Shown: positions 9,926 through 19,721 of the stretch, piece after piece
How positions within the stretch are numbered: the stretch's first letter is position 1
How the letters are laid out: each line of letters opens with the position of its first letter
From: Pseudomonas sp. GR 6-02
GTDB lineage: Bacteria > Pseudomonadota > Gammaproteobacteria > Pseudomonadales > Pseudomonadaceae
Length of the DNA stretch: 64,000 nt
Direction of reading: 5' to 3'
NCBI RefSeq assembly: GCF_001655615.1
Contig: NZ_CP011567.1
Coordinates: forward strand, 5,217,001-5,281,000
Position numbers and translations under genes: made by a program
Notes under the pieces: generated by a model
What the model saw: only the letters and a program-made list of their open reading frames with translations
Database searches by the model: none
What the model was told of the DNA's origin: nothing

Positions 9926-10326
9926 CCTTGCCCGTCGATGCCATTACAGCGCTGGACACGTTTCAGCAGGCGGCGAGCTGGGAACAGCGGGCGCGGCTGT
10001 TGATGCAGTGGGGCGACCGTCTGCCTGCGTTGAGCGATGTGGATAAAGTCGACGCCAACCGCGTGCATGGCTGTGAAAGCCAGGTCTGGCTGGTCGGCAC
10101 GTTGCAGGACGGGCACTGGCAATTCAGCGCCAGCAGCGATGCGCGATTGATTCGCGGGTTGGTGGCGTTGCTGCTGGCGCGGGTCAACGGGTTGTCCGCA
10201 GTTGAGTTGCAACAGGTGGATTTGGCGGATTGGTTCAGTCAGCTGGGGCTGGGTCGCCAGTTGTCCCAGTCCCGTAGCAATGGCTTGAATGCGGTGTTGC
10301 AGCGGATGCGTGAGCTAGCGCACTGA
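9922..10326 (+). CDS. csdE: SufE-family sulfur acceptor CsdE
   Basis: CsdE accepts persulfide sulfur from CsdA and stimulates its activity. The 134-residue protein has the SufE fold signature and the acceptor Cys51 in VHGCESQVWL. Its start overlaps the csdA stop (ATGA), indicating translational coupling. In E. coli the same pair works with CsdL/TcdA to make cyclic t6A in tRNA. TcdA is encoded immediately downstream here on the other strand. Confidence 0.92.
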   Translation: MTLPVDAITALDTFQQAASWEQRARLLMQWGDRLPALSDVDKVDANRVHGCESQVWLVGTLQDGHWQFSASSDARLIRGLVALLLARVNGLSAVELQQVDLADWFSQLGLGRQLSQSRSNGLNAVLQRMRELAH

Positions 10327-10355
10327 TCGTTCCCACGCTCTGCGTGGGAACGATC
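10325..10355. terminator. Palindromic stem between csdE and tcdA
   Basis: A perfect 14-base stem (GATCGTTCCCACGC / GCGTGGGAACGATC) with loop TCT sits between the convergent csdE and tcdA genes and overlaps the csdE stop. The 'GTTCCCACGCTCTGCGTGGGAAC' core is a frequent repeat in P. fluorescens genomes. It may stop transcription from both sides. Confidence 0.6.
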
Positions 10356-10367
10356 GAACCACAACCA

Positions 10368-11180
10368 TTAAACCTGAGGTTTGATCCGATCCGCCGGACG
10401 CCGCACGCCCGCCACAATCTTATCCACAGCCTTGGTCGCCGCGACCATGCCAAACGTCGCCGTCACCATCATCACCGCGCCAAAGCCCCCGGCGCAGTCG
10501 AGCTTCACGCCGTCCCCGACAAAACTCTTCTGCAGGCAAATGCTGCCATCGGGTTTCGGGTAGCGCAGTTGCTCGGTGGAAAACACGCACGGCACGCTGT
10601 AGTGACGGGTCACGGTACGGGAGAAGCCATAGTCGCGGCGCAATGTAGAGCGCACTTTCGACGCCAGCGGATCGTTGAACGTGCGATTCAGATCGCAGAC
10701 CTGGATCAGCGTCGGGTCGATCTGCCCTCCCGCGCCGCCGGTGGTGATGATCTGGATCTTGCGCCGCTTGCACCAGGCAATCAGCGCCGCCTTGGCGTTG
10801 ACACTGTCGATGCAGTCGATCACGCAGTCGATGTTCGGCGTGATGTATTCGGCCATGGTTTCGCGGGTGACGAAGTCCGCCACCGCATGCACCGTGCAGT
10901 CCGGGTTGATCCCGCGCAGGCGCTCGGCCATCACCTCGACCTTGGGCTTGCCGACGGTGCTGTCCAGCGCATGCAGCTGACGGTTGACGTTGCTGACGCA
11001 GACGTCGTCCAGGTCGAACAGCGATATCTCGCCCACGCCACACCGGGCAACCGCTTCCGCCGCCCAGGAACCGACACCACCGACGCCGACGATCGCCACA
11101 TGGGCCGCGCGCAAGCGCTCCATGCCTTCAATGCCATACAAGCGGGCGATACCAGCAAACCGCGGATCTTCTGTACTCAT
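10368..11180 (-). CDS. tcdA: tRNA threonylcarbamoyladenosine dehydratase
   Basis: TcdA (CsdL) is an E1-like, ATP-dependent enzyme that dehydrates t6A37 of ANN-decoding tRNAs to the cyclic ct6A form. The 270-residue protein has the ThiF/E1 nucleotide-binding motif GVGGVGSWAAEAVARCG and the DLDDV and NVNRQ blocks. It contains the family's later CVIDCIDSVNAK segment. Two in-frame ATGs lie at 11186 and 11180. The second is better spaced from GGGG (8 bases). It faces csdA-csdE, which encode its sulfur-transfer partners. Confidence 0.92.
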   Translation of the reverse strand: MSTEDPRFAGIARLYGIEGMERLRAAHVAIVGVGGVGSWAAEAVARCGVGEISLFDLDDVCVSNVNRQLHALDSTVGKPKVEVMAERLRGINPDCTVHAVADFVTRETMAEYITPNIDCVIDCIDSVNAKAALIAWCKRRKIQIITTGGAGGQIDPTLIQVCDLNRTFNDPLASKVRSTLRRDYGFSRTVTRHYSVPCVFSTEQLRYPKPDGSICLQKSFVGDGVKLDCAGGFGAVMMVTATFGMVAATKAVDKIVAGVRRPADRIKPQV

Positions 11181-11467
11181 GACCATTACCCCAAAAACCG
11201 GCGCGCATTATAGGGCTGTCGGCGGCCAAGAGCATCTTTGCACTATGAACGGCGGTGTCGACTGCTTTAATTGACAAAAAATTGATCGGAATTGGACTAC
11301 AACGCTCTGGTCAAAGAACTTAAGTCGACCTGGACTGCCCAATGTCGTGCGTTTCCCTGTTCGCTGTACGGTCAGAGAACCTCCAGTGTAGGATGCGCGC
11401 CCCTGCCACCTGGCAGCCGGCCGCCAACCGTTCCTTCGTTCCACAGCCTTTGGAACCCGAAAAAGCT

Positions 11468-14056
11468 ATGTCATCGCGTAAATTTGGACTCAACCTGGTA
11501 GTGGTTCTAGCAATCGCCGCCTTGTTCACCGGTTTCTGGGCGTTGGTCAATCGCCCGGTCTCCGCCCCCAACTGGCCTGAACAGATCTCCGGCTTCTCGT
11601 ACTCGCCGTTTCAACAAGGCCAGTACCCGCAGAAAGACCAGTATCCGACCGACGATGAAATGCGTCGCGACCTGGAGATCATGAGCAAGCTGACGGACAA
11701 CATCCGGACCTACTCGGTCGACGGCACGCTGGAGGACATTCCCAAACTGGCGGAAGAGTTCGGCCTGCGGGTAACCCTGGGGATCTGGATCAGCCCGGAC
11801 CAGGAGCGCAACGAGCGCGAGATTCAGCGCGCCATCCAACTGGCCAACACCTCCCGCAGCGTGGTTCGCGTCGTGGTCGGTAACGAGGCGATCTTCCGCA
11901 AGGAAATCACTGCTGCCGAGCTGAGCGTGATCCTGGATCGCGTGCGCGCAGCCGTTAAGGTTCCAGTCACCACCTCCGAACAGTGGCACGTCTGGGAAGA
12001 ACACCCGGAACTGGCCAAGCACGTCGACCTGATCGCAGCTCACGTTCTGCCCTACTGGGAGTTCATCCCTGTGGACAAGGCCGGCCAGTTCGTTCTCGAC
12101 CGCGCCCGTGACCTGAAAAAGATGTTCCCGAAAAAACCGTTGCTGCTCTCCGAAGTCGGCTGGCCGAGCAACGGCCGTATGCGCGGTGGCGCCGATGCGT
12201 CGCCGGCGGACCAGGCCATTTACTTGCGCACACTGGTCAACAAGCTTAACCGCCAGGGTTTCAACTACTTCGTGATCGAAGCATTTGACCAACCGTGGAA
12301 GGCCACTGACGAAGGCTCGGTAGGCGCGTACTGGGGCGTGTTCAACGCCGCGCGCCAGCAGAAATTCAACTTCGAAGGCCCGGTGGTCGCGATCCCGCAA
12401 TGGCGTGTGCTGGCGATCGGCTCTGCCGTGTTGGCCCTGCTGTCCCTGACCTTGCTGATGATCGACGGCTCGGCCCTGCGCCAACGTGGTCGTACCTTCC
12501 TGACCTTTATCGCGTTCCTCTGCGGTTCGGTGCTGGTATGGATCGGTTACGACTACAGCCAGCAATACAGCACCTGGTTCAGCCTGACGGTAGGCTTCCT
12601 CCTCGCCCTCGGTGCACTCGGGGTGTTTATCGTTCTGCTGACGGAAGCCCATGAACTGGCCGAAGCGGTCTGGACCCACAAACGCCGGCGTGAATTCCTG
12701 CCCGTGGTGGGCGAATCAGACTACCGACCGAAGGTGTCGATTCACGTGCCGTGCTACAACGAGCCGCCGGAGATGGTCAAACAGACCCTCAACGCGCTGG
12801 CCAACCTCGACTATCCGGACTTCGAAGTCCTGATCATCGACAACAACACCAAGGACCCGGCGGTCTGGGAACCGGTGCGTGATTATTGCGAAACTCTTGG
12901 CCCACGCTTCAAGTTCTTCCACGTCGCACCGTTGGCCGGCTTCAAGGGTGGCGCACTGAATTACCTGATTCCCCATACCGCCAAAGATGCCGAAGTGATT
13001 GCGGTGATCGACTCGGACTACTGCGTCGACCCGAACTGGCTCAAGCACATGGTGCCGCACTTCGCCGACCCGAAAATCGCCGTGGTGCAATCGCCACAGG
13101 ATTACCGCGACCAGAACGAAAGCACCTTCAAGAAGCTCTGCTACGCGGAATACAAAGGCTTCTTCCACATCGGCATGGTCACCCGCAACGACCGTGACGC
13201 GATCATCCAGCACGGCACCATGACCATGACCCGGCGCTCGGTGCTCGAGGAACTGGGCTGGGCCGACTGGTGTATCTGTGAAGACGCCGAACTGGGCCTG
13301 CGTGTGTTCGAAAAAGGTCTGTCGGCGGCGTACTACCACACCAGCTACGGCAAAGGCCTGATGCCCGATACCTTTATCGACTTCAAGAAACAGCGTTTCC
13401 GCTGGGCCTATGGCGCGATTCAGATCATCAAGCGTCACACCGCCAGCCTGCTGCGCGGCAAGGACACCGAGCTGACCCGTGGCCAGCGTTACCACTTCCT
13501 CGCGGGCTGGCTGCCGTGGGTGGCGGACGGCATGAACATCTTCTTCACCGTCGGCGCGCTGTTGTGGTCGGCGGCGATGATCATCGTGCCGCAACGGGTC
13601 GATCCACCGCTGCTGATTTTCGCGATCCCGCCATTGGCGCTGTTCGTGTTCAAGGTGGGCAAGATCATCTTCCTGTACCGCCGCGCGGTCGGGGTCAACC
13701 TGAAAGACGCCTTCTGCGCCGCGTTGGCCGGGCTGGCGTTATCGCACACCATCGCCAAAGCGGTGCTGTACGGTTTCTTCACCAGCAGCATTCCGTTCTT
13801 CCGCACACCGAAGAATGCCGATAACCACGGCTTCTGGGTGGCGATTTCGGAGGCTCGCGAAGAGCTGTTCATCATGCTGCTGCTGTGGGGCGCGGCACTG
13901 GGGATCTTCCTGGTGCAGGGTATACCCAGCAACGACATGCGCTTCTGGGTGACCATGTTGCTGGTGCAGTCGCTGCCGTACCTGGCGGCGCTGATCATGG
14001 CGTTCCTGTCGTCGCTGCCCAAACCTTCGGTAGAAGCTGCGCCGGTACCGGCGTAA
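11468..14056 (+). CDS. ndvB: Beta-(1,3)-glucosyltransferase with GH17 domain (NdvB)
   Basis: This is a membrane glucan synthase like P. aeruginosa NdvB, which makes periplasmic cyclic beta-1,3-glucans linked to biofilm-specific drug tolerance. The protein has 862 residues: an N-terminal membrane anchor (about 8-30), a periplasmic GH17 domain with acid/base E140 (VGNEAIF) and nucleophile E229 (LSEVGWPS), two TM helices, then a cytoplasmic GT2 domain with D515xD517, E605-D606 and Q642RFRW646, and further TM helices. The start at ATG 11468 matches the family. The neighbour order ndvB-dapE-rlmA-unknown-csp mirrors P. aeruginosa. Confidence 0.92.
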   Translation: MSSRKFGLNLVVVLAIAALFTGFWALVNRPVSAPNWPEQISGFSYSPFQQGQYPQKDQYPTDDEMRRDLEIMSKLTDNIRTYSVDGTLEDIPKLAEEFGLRVTLGIWISPDQERNEREIQRAIQLANTSRSVVRVVVGNEAIFRKEITAAELSVILDRVRAAVKVPVTTSEQWHVWEEHPELAKHVDLIAAHVLPYWEFIPVDKAGQFVLDRARDLKKMFPKKPLLLSEVGWPSNGRMRGGADASPADQAIYLRTLVNKLNRQGFNYFVIEAFDQPWKATDEGSVGAYWGVFNAARQQKFNFEGPVVAIPQWRVLAIGSAVLALLSLTLLMIDGSALRQRGRTFLTFIAFLCGSVLVWIGYDYSQQYSTWFSLTVGFLLALGALGVFIVLLTEAHELAEAVWTHKRRREFLPVVGESDYRPKVSIHVPCYNEPPEMVKQTLNALANLDYPDFEVLIIDNNTKDPAVWEPVRDYCETLGPRFKFFHVAPLAGFKGGALNYLIPHTAKDAEVIAVIDSDYCVDPNWLKHMVPHFADPKIAVVQSPQDYRDQNESTFKKLCYAEYKGFFHIGMVTRNDRDAIIQHGTMTMTRRSVLEELGWADWCICEDAELGLRVFEKGLSAAYYHTSYGKGLMPDTFIDFKKQRFRWAYGAIQIIKRHTASLLRGKDTELTRGQRYHFLAGWLPWVADGMNIFFTVGALLWSAAMIIVPQRVDPPLLIFAIPPLALFVFKVGKIIFLYRRAVGVNLKDAFCAALAGLALSHTIAKAVLYGFFTSSIPFFRTPKNADNHGFWVAISEAREELFIMLLLWGAALGIFLVQGIPSNDMRFWVTMLLVQSLPYLAALIMAFLSSLPKPSVEAAPVPA

Positions 14057-14076
14057 TCCGTTATTAGATAACGTCA

Positions 14077-14105
14077 AACGGCGGCCTTCGGGCCGCCGTT
14101 TTGCT
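14077..14105 (+). terminator. Intrinsic terminator of ndvB
   Basis: A perfect 10-base GC-rich stem (AACGGCGGCC / GGCCGCCGTT) with a TTCG tetraloop is followed by TTGCTTT. It lies 20 bases after the ndvB stop. Confidence 0.9.
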
Positions 14106-14143
14106 TTAGAATGATCGCCTTTTTCAATGCCAACAAACTCGGT

Positions 14144-14165
14144 AGGAGCTGCTTCGGCAGCTCCT
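14144..14165. repeat. Short stem-loop upstream of dapE
   Basis: AGGAGCTGC and GCAGCTCCT form a 9-base perfect stem closed by TTCG. It is a small palindrome of the kind scattered in P. fluorescens spacers and lies about 34 bases before the dapE start. Confidence 0.6.
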
Positions 14166-14198
14166 GCATGTTTACCGTGCGCACCTCGGAGTTCTTAC

Positions 14199-15350
14199 AT
14201 GACGGCCCACGCCGACCTTTCGCCGACACTTCAACTCGCCATCGACCTGATCCGCCGTCCATCCGTGACGCCGGTCGACGCCGATTGCCAGAAGCAGATG
14301 ATGCAGCGCCTGGGCGATGCCGGTTTTATGCTGGAGCCGATGCGCATCGAAGATGTGGATAACTTCTGGGCGACCCACGGCAAACATGACGGTCCGGTGC
14401 TGTGCTTCGCCGGTCACACCGACGTGGTGCCGACCGGTCCGGTGGCGGCCTGGCAGATCGATCCGTTCAACGCGGTGATCGACGAACACGGCATGCTCTG
14501 CGGCCGTGGCGCGGCAGACATGAAAGGCAGCCTTGCGTCCATGACCGTGGCAGCCGAGCGTTTCGTTGCCGACTATCCGGATCACAAGGGCAAGGTCGCG
14601 TTCCTGATCACCAGTGACGAAGAAGGCCCGGCCCATCACGGCACCAAGGCTGTGGTCGAGCGCCTTGCCGCCCGCAAGGAACGTCTGGACTGGTGCATCG
14701 TCGGCGAGCCGTCGAGCACGACCCTGGTGGGTGACGTGGTCAAGAACGGCCGTCGCGGCTCCCTCGGCGCCAAATTGACCGTGCGCGGTGTGCAGGGCCA
14801 CGTGGCGTATCCGCACCTGGCGAAGAACCCGATCCACCTCGCCGCCCCGGCGCTCGCCGAACTTGCCGCCGAGCACTGGGACCACGGCAACGATTTCTTC
14901 CCGCCGACCAGTTTCCAGATCTCCAACGTCAATTCCGGCACCGGTGCGACCAACGTGATTCCGGGTGATCTGGTGGCGGTATTCAACTTCCGCTTCTCCA
15001 CCGAGTCCACCGTCGAAGGCCTGCAAAAGCGCGTCGCCGACATTCTCGACAAGCATGGCCTGGACTGGCACATCGACTGGGCGCTGTCCGGCCTGCCGTT
15101 CCTCACTGAGCCGGGCGCGCTGCTCGACGCGGTGTCGGCGAGCATCAAGGACATCACTGGTCGTGACACCAAAGCCTCCACCAGCGGCGGCACTTCAGAT
15201 GGGCGCTTCATCGCGACCATGGGCACCCAAGTGGTTGAACTGGGCCCGGTCAACGCGACGATCCACCAGGTCAACGAGCGTGTACTGGCGGCCGACCTCG
15301 ACGTGCTGACCGAAATCTACTACCAGACCCTGATCAAGTTGCTCGCCTGA
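14199..15350 (+). CDS. dapE: Succinyl-diaminopimelate desuccinylase
   Basis: DapE hydrolyses N-succinyl-L,L-diaminopimelate to L,L-diaminopimelate and succinate, two steps after DapD. It is a dinuclear zinc M20-family hydrolase of 383 residues. The ligands and catalytic residues are visible as H73 ([11 protein letters not shown]), D107 (GAADMKG) and the E141/E142 pair (TSDEEGPA), with a dimerisation domain in the middle. ATG 14199 gives the family start; the frame is open upstream without a ribosome site. Its stop overlaps the rlmA start by one base. Confidence 0.96.
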   Translation: MTAHADLSPTLQLAIDLIRRPSVTPVDADCQKQMMQRLGDAGFMLEPMRIEDVDNFWATHGKHDGPVLCFAGHTDVVPTGPVAAWQIDPFNAVIDEHGMLCGRGAADMKGSLASMTVAAERFVADYPDHKGKVAFLITSDEEGPAHHGTKAVVERLAARKERLDWCIVGEPSSTTLVGDVVKNGRRGSLGAKLTVRGVQGHVAYPHLAKNPIHLAAPALAELAAEHWDHGNDFFPPTSFQISNVNSGTGATNVIPGDLVAVFNFRFSTESTVEGLQKRVADILDKHGLDWHIDWALSGLPFLTEPGALLDAVSASIKDITGRDTKASTSGGTSDGRFIATMGTQVVELGPVNATIHQVNERVLAADLDVLTEIYYQTLIKLLA

Positions 15351-16159
15351 TGCTCGCCTGTCCGATCTGCAGCGAACCGCTGAACGCGGTGGACAACGGC
15401 GTGGCCTGCCCCGCCGGGCACCGTTTCGACCGCGCACGACAGGGTTACCTGAACCTGCTGCCGGTGCAGCACAAGAACAGCCGTGACCCTGGGGATAACC
15501 AGGCGATGGTCGAAGCCCGTCGCGACTTTCTGAACGCCGGCCATTACGCGCCGGTGGCCAAGCGTCTGGCGGAACTGGCGGCCGGTTATGCGCCGCAGCG
15601 CTGGCTGGACATCGGTTGTGGCGAGGGGTATTACACCGCGCAAATCGCCGAAGCCTTGCCCAACGCCGATGGCTATGCCCTGGACATTTCACGGGAAGCG
15701 GTCAAACGCGCCTGCAAACGCAACCCTGCGCTGACCTGGTTGATCGCCAGCATGGCGCGGGTGCCATTGGCCTCGGGCAGCTGCCAGTTTCTGGCCAGCG
15801 TGTTCAGCCCGCTGGACTGGGAAGAAGCCAAACGTCTGCTCAGCCCCGGTGGCGGCTTGATGAAAGTCGGGCCGACCAGCGGCCATCTGATGGAATTGCG
15901 TGAGCGGCTGTACGACGAGGTGCGCGAGTACACCGACGACAAGCACCTGGCGCTGGTGCCGGAAGGCATGGCGTTGCAACACAGCGAAACCCTGGAATTC
16001 AAACTGACGCTGGTCAATGGTCAGGATCGCGCGAACCTCTTGGCGATGACACCCCACGGCTGGCGCGCCAGTGCCGAACGCCGGACAGCAGTCATTGAAC
16101 AAGTGGAACCGTTCGAGGTCACCGTTTCGATGCGCTACGATTATTTCGTTCTGCAGTAG
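15350..16159 (+). CDS. rlmA: 23S rRNA (guanine-N1-)-methyltransferase
   Basis: RlmA methylates N1 of G745 in helix 35 of 23S rRNA using SAM. The 269-residue protein begins with the characteristic zinc site C4, C7, C20 and H24 (CPICSEPL...CPAGH), followed by the Rossmann SAM motif WLDIGCGEGYY. Its ATG overlaps the dapE stop (TGATG), so the two genes are translationally coupled. Confidence 0.93.
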   Translation: MLACPICSEPLNAVDNGVACPAGHRFDRARQGYLNLLPVQHKNSRDPGDNQAMVEARRDFLNAGHYAPVAKRLAELAAGYAPQRWLDIGCGEGYYTAQIAEALPNADGYALDISREAVKRACKRNPALTWLIASMARVPLASGSCQFLASVFSPLDWEEAKRLLSPGGGLMKVGPTSGHLMELRERLYDEVREYTDDKHLALVPEGMALQHSETLEFKLTLVNGQDRANLLAMTPHGWRASAERRTAVIEQVEPFEVTVSMRYDYFVLQ

Positions 16160-16254
16160 CAGTTAGAGAACAACTTTAATTTTTGGTCTTGAGTAAAGGC
16201 TCAAGGCCGGCTAAATCCGCGAATGGATTTTTCAGACCCGCAGTGAGGACATCC

Positions 16255-16632
16255 ATGCGCCAACCGGACATCGAGATTTACCTGAAAGACGCCGACGTCG
16301 ATCACAAAGCCATCGCGGCCTGGCTCGGCGCGGCTCTAGGCCCGTGCACCGACTGGGTTCAGAAAGGCCAGACCTACAAGTGCAAGGCTGGTAGCGTGCC
16401 AGTGACCTGGCTGCCCAAAGCCGTAGGCAAATGGAACAGCCTGTACCTGGAAAGCGACCAGACCCCATGGGAAGACGACATCGCTTGCGCCCGCGCTGCA
16501 TTTGCCGCATTGAACGTCGAAGTGCGTTGTGCGCCGGGTAGCTGGGTCGAGGAAGAAGGTGAGGAAACGGCAGATCGCTGGATTCGCATCAGCGTCGATG
16601 GTGAAGAAGAGATCACCTGGAAAACCGCGTAA
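16255..16632 (+). CDS. Conserved Pseudomonas protein of unknown function
   Basis: I do not recognise a named domain. The product has 125 residues, is acidic and soluble, and has no signal peptide or TM segment. It has a basic middle (CKAGSVPVTWLPKAVGKW) and a very acidic C-terminal half (VEEEGEETADRW, SVDGEEEITWK). ATG 16255 follows a GTGAGGA ribosome site. A gene of this size occupies the same position between rlmA and a cold-shock gene in P. aeruginosa, so it is a conserved neighbour rather than a recent arrival. Confidence 0.8.
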   Translation: MRQPDIEIYLKDADVDHKAIAAWLGAALGPCTDWVQKGQTYKCKAGSVPVTWLPKAVGKWNSLYLESDQTPWEDDIACARAAFAALNVEVRCAPGSWVEEEGEETADRWIRISVDGEEEITWKTA

Positions 16633-16637
16633 AACGA

Positions 16638-16713
16638 AAAAGATCGCAGCCTTCGGCAGCCCCTACAGAGTTTTGTGTCCCTCTGCAGGAGCTGCCGAAG
16701 GCTGCGATCTTTT
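16638..16713. terminator. 23-bp perfect inverted repeat, bidirectional terminator
   Basis: AAAAGATCGCAGCCTTCGGC... at 16638-16660 and its exact complement at 16691-16713 form a 23-base stem with a 30-base loop. A-runs on one side and T-runs on the other give terminator tails in both directions. It separates the convergent unknown gene and the cold-shock gene. 'GATCGCAGCCTTCGGCAGC' is also a common P. fluorescens repeat core. Confidence 0.8.
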
Positions 16714-16724
16714 GATCTTAAGCT

Positions 16725-16934
16725 TTACAGACCTACAACATCCTCAGCCTGCAATCCCTTCTGCCCTTCCACCACCGCATATTCAACCTGCTGACCTTCA
16801 GTCAGCGAGCGATGCCCTTCGCCACGGATCGCGCGGTAGTGCACGAACACGTCCACCCCGTCCTGGCGCTGAATGAAGCCATAACCCTTGGCGTCGTTGA
16901 ACCACTTCACGTTGCCGGTTTCGCGTGTTGCCAT
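16725..16934 (-). CDS. Cold-shock-domain protein
   Basis: This is a 69-residue single-stranded nucleic acid binding protein of the CspA family, acting as an RNA chaperone. RNP1 (KGYGFIQ) and RNP2 (VFVHY) are intact. The start is ATG 16932-16934 ([12 protein letters not shown]), preceded by AGGGAG on the minus strand. The frame runs on upstream but is not conserved. The long 5' leader of about 100 bases is typical of cold-regulated csp genes. It diverges from plsB. Confidence 0.93.
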   Translation of the reverse strand: MATRETGNVKWFNDAKGYGFIQRQDGVDVFVHYRAIRGEGHRSLTEGQQVEYAVVEGQKGLQAEDVVGL

Positions 16935-17041
16935 CTGTTCATACTCCCTTTTTATTATTGAATGGGCTTTTCGCAGGAAAGCCTTGAGGAACGTCAGCCT
17001 GCATCCGACGTCCATTGAAGGGCCTCGGCGACAGACCGCCG

Positions 17042-17069
17042 AGTATATGACAGGTGCGAAAACTCTCAA
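17042..17069 (-). promoter_or_regulatory. Sigma-70 promoter of the cold-shock gene
   Basis: On the minus strand TTGAGA (17064-17069) and TATACT (17042-17047) are separated by 16 bases. The predicted start near 17035 leaves an untranslated leader of about 100 bases. In csp genes such a leader often folds in a temperature-dependent way. Confidence 0.65.
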
Positions 17070-17171
17070 CAGGAGTTTACTTCGCTGCTTTTTTGCCGAT
17101 TTTCGATGAATCCGGCACACTATCGCCCGCCCGAGCAACTGCTCGGTTTTATTCACTCACGCAGAAGCCGT

Positions 17172-19676
17172 ATGACCCGTTCCCCGTTCCGCCGTCTTGT
17201 GTTTGGCACCCTGCGCCGACTGCTGTACCTCTGGGTTCGCTCAGAGACGATCAACCAGTCGTCGTTCACCCTTAACCTCGACCGCAGCCGGCCGGTGTTC
17301 TACGTCCTGCAAAATCCTTCGCTGACCGACCTTGCCGTGGTCGATACCGAATGCAGCAAGGCCGGCCTGCCCCGTCCGGTATTGCCGGTAGCGGTGGGTG
17401 CGCTGGTGGAGCCCGCCGCGTTCTTTTACCTGACACCGGATCCCGACTGGCTCGGCCGTCAGGACAAACGCGGTGCGCCGCCAACCCTGACCCGTCTGGT
17501 CAGCGCCCTGAGCCAGAACGCCGCCGAAGACGCGCAGATCATTCCGGTCAGCGTGTTCTGGGGCCAGTCGCCAGACAGCGAGTCGAGCCCATGGAAGCTG
17601 CTGTTCGCCGACAGCTGGGCGGTCACCGGGCGGTTGCGCCGGTTGCTGAGCATCATCGTGCTGGGGCGCAAGACCCGGGTGCAGTTCTCGGCGCCGATCC
17701 ATCTGCGCGAACTGATCGAACACAACAAGGGCCACGAGCGCACGGTGCGCATGGCCCAGCGGATTCTGCGGGTGCACTTCCGCAATCTGAAAGCCGCGGT
17801 GATCGGCCCGGACATTTCCCACCGGCGTAACCTGGTAAAAGGCCTGCTCAACCAGCCGCTGGTCAAGCAAGCGATCCTCGACGAAGCCGAGCGCGAAAAC
17901 ATCTCCCCGGAAAAAGCCAAGGCCCAGGCCTTGCGCTACGGTAACGAAATCGCCTCCGACTACACCTACACCGCGATCCGCTTCATGGAAGTGGTGCTGA
18001 GCTGGTTCTGGAACAAGATCTACGACGGGATCAAGGTCAACAACATCGAAGGCGTGCAAAAGGTCGCCCCGGGTTACGAAGTGATCTACGTCCCCTGCCA
18101 CCGCAGCCACATCGACTACCTGCTGCTGTCCTATCTGCTGTTCCGCAACGGCCTGACCCCGCCGCACATCGCCGCAGGGATCAACCTCAACATGCCGGGG
18201 ATCGGCGGTCTGTTGCGTCGCGGCGGTGCGTTCTTCATGCGCCGCACCTTCAAGGGCAATCCGCTCTATACCTCGGTGTTCAACGAATACCTGCACACTC
18301 TGTTCACCAAAGGTTTCCCGGTCGAGTACTTCGTCGAAGGCGGCCGTTCGCGTACCGGGCGCATGCTGCAACCGAAAACCGGGATGCTCGCGATCACGCT
18401 GCGCAGCTTCCTGCGTTCGTCGCGCATGCCGATCGTGTTCGTGCCGGTGTACATCGGTTACGAGCGCGTGCTGGAAGGCCGCACCTACCTCGGCGAATTG
18501 CGTGGCGCGAGCAAGAAGAAAGAGTCGATCTTCGACATCTTCAAAGTCATCGGCGCGCTCAAACAGCGTTTCGGTCAGGTCGCGGTGAACTTCGGTGAGC
18601 CGATCAAACTGGCGGAGTTCCTCGACAGCGAACAGCCAGACTGGCGCCAACAGGCACACGGCCCGCAATTCAAACCGGCCTGGCTCAACGAGACCACCAA
18701 CCGCCTTGGCGAGAAAGTCGCGCAGCATCTGAACGAAGCGGCGGCGATCAACCCGGTGAATCTGGTAGCCCTGGCGCTGCTGTCCACCAGCCGCCTGGCC
18801 CTGGACGATCGCGCCATGGCGCGGGTGCTCGATTTGTATCTGGCGCTGTTGCGCAAGGTTCCCTACTCGCCGCACACCACCCTGCCGGACGGTGACGGCC
18901 GCGCGCTGATCGAACATGTGAAGGACATGAACCTGCTGTCTGAGCAGAACGATGCGCTGGGCAAGATTCTGTACCTGGACGAACAAAACGCCGTCCTGAT
19001 GACCTACTACCGCAACAACGTGTTGCACATATTCGCGTTGCCGTCGCTGCTGGCGAGTTTCTTCCAGAGCGCGTCGCGCATGAGCCGCGAGCAGATCCTG
19101 CGCTACACCCGTGCGCTGTACCCGTACTTGCAATCGGAGCTGTTCATTCGTTGGACACTGGACGAACTCGATGGCGTGATCGATCAGTGGCTCGAAGCCT
19201 TCGTCGAGCAAGGCCTGCTGCGTTTCGAGAAGGACGTGTACCTGCGCCCGGCACCAAGTTCGCGGCATTTCGTATTGCTGACGCTGCTGTCGAAAAGCAT
19301 TGCCCAGACCTTGCAGCGCTTCTACATGACCGTTTCCCTGCTGCTCAACAGCGGCCAGAACAGCATCAGCGCCGAAGAACTGGAAGACCTGTGCACCGTC
19401 ATGGCCCAGCGCCTGTCGATCCTCCACGGCCTGAACGCCCCGGAGTTCTTCGACAAGAGCCTGTTCCGTCATTTCATCCAGACAATGCTGGACCTCGACG
19501 TGCTGCGCCGCGACGAAGCCGGCAAGCTGAGCTACCACGAACTGCTGGGTGAACTGGCCGAAGGCGCCGCCAAGCGGGTGCTGCCAGCGGAGATTCGCTT
19601 GTCGATCCGTCAGGTGGCACTGCATCGCAGTGAAGATGCGGCGGACCAAGTCGCGACGGCGGCGCAAACCGACTAA
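17172..19676 (+). CDS. plsB: Glycerol-3-phosphate 1-O-acyltransferase
   Basis: PlsB acylates sn-glycerol-3-phosphate at position 1, the first step of phospholipid synthesis at the inner membrane. The protein has 834 residues, the usual length. The catalytic HX4D motif is H310-R-S-H-I-D315, followed by the substrate-binding GGAFFMRR and [11 protein letters not shown] blocks and the PVYIGYERV block. ATG 17172 (MTRSPFRR) is preferred to in-frame upstream starts that overlap the csp leader. A long antisense frame opposite it is a compositional shadow. Confidence 0.96.
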   Translation: MTRSPFRRLVFGTLRRLLYLWVRSETINQSSFTLNLDRSRPVFYVLQNPSLTDLAVVDTECSKAGLPRPVLPVAVGALVEPAAFFYLTPDPDWLGRQDKRGAPPTLTRLVSALSQNAAEDAQIIPVSVFWGQSPDSESSPWKLLFADSWAVTGRLRRLLSIIVLGRKTRVQFSAPIHLRELIEHNKGHERTVRMAQRILRVHFRNLKAAVIGPDISHRRNLVKGLLNQPLVKQAILDEAERENISPEKAKAQALRYGNEIASDYTYTAIRFMEVVLSWFWNKIYDGIKVNNIEGVQKVAPGYEVIYVPCHRSHIDYLLLSYLLFRNGLTPPHIAAGINLNMPGIGGLLRRGGAFFMRRTFKGNPLYTSVFNEYLHTLFTKGFPVEYFVEGGRSRTGRMLQPKTGMLAITLRSFLRSSRMPIVFVPVYIGYERVLEGRTYLGELRGASKKKESIFDIFKVIGALKQRFGQVAVNFGEPIKLAEFLDSEQPDWRQQAHGPQFKPAWLNETTNRLGEKVAQHLNEAAAINPVNLVALALLSTSRLALDDRAMARVLDLYLALLRKVPYSPHTTLPDGDGRALIEHVKDMNLLSEQNDALGKILYLDEQNAVLMTYYRNNVLHIFALPSLLASFFQSASRMSREQILRYTRALYPYLQSELFIRWTLDELDGVIDQWLEAFVEQGLLRFEKDVYLRPAPSSRHFVLLTLLSKSIAQTLQRFYMTVSLLLNSGQNSISAEELEDLCTVMAQRLSILHGLNAPEFFDKSLFRHFIQTMLDLDVLRRDEAGKLSYHELLGELAEGAAKRVLPAEIRLSIRQVALHRSEDAADQVATAAQTD

Positions 19677-19721
19677 ATTTCAACATCGTTCCCAACCTTA
19701 TTTACGAACAAGGAAGCCACC

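Noticed and set aside
11271..11295. TTGACA box upstream of ndvB
   Set aside because: No acceptable -10 element lies 16-18 bases downstream.
17241..19667. An open frame of 808 codons antisense to plsB
   Set aside because: It mirrors the codon bias of plsB (high GC at third positions), has a Gln/His/Val-rich composition and no domain, and has no ribosome site. It is a compositional shadow.
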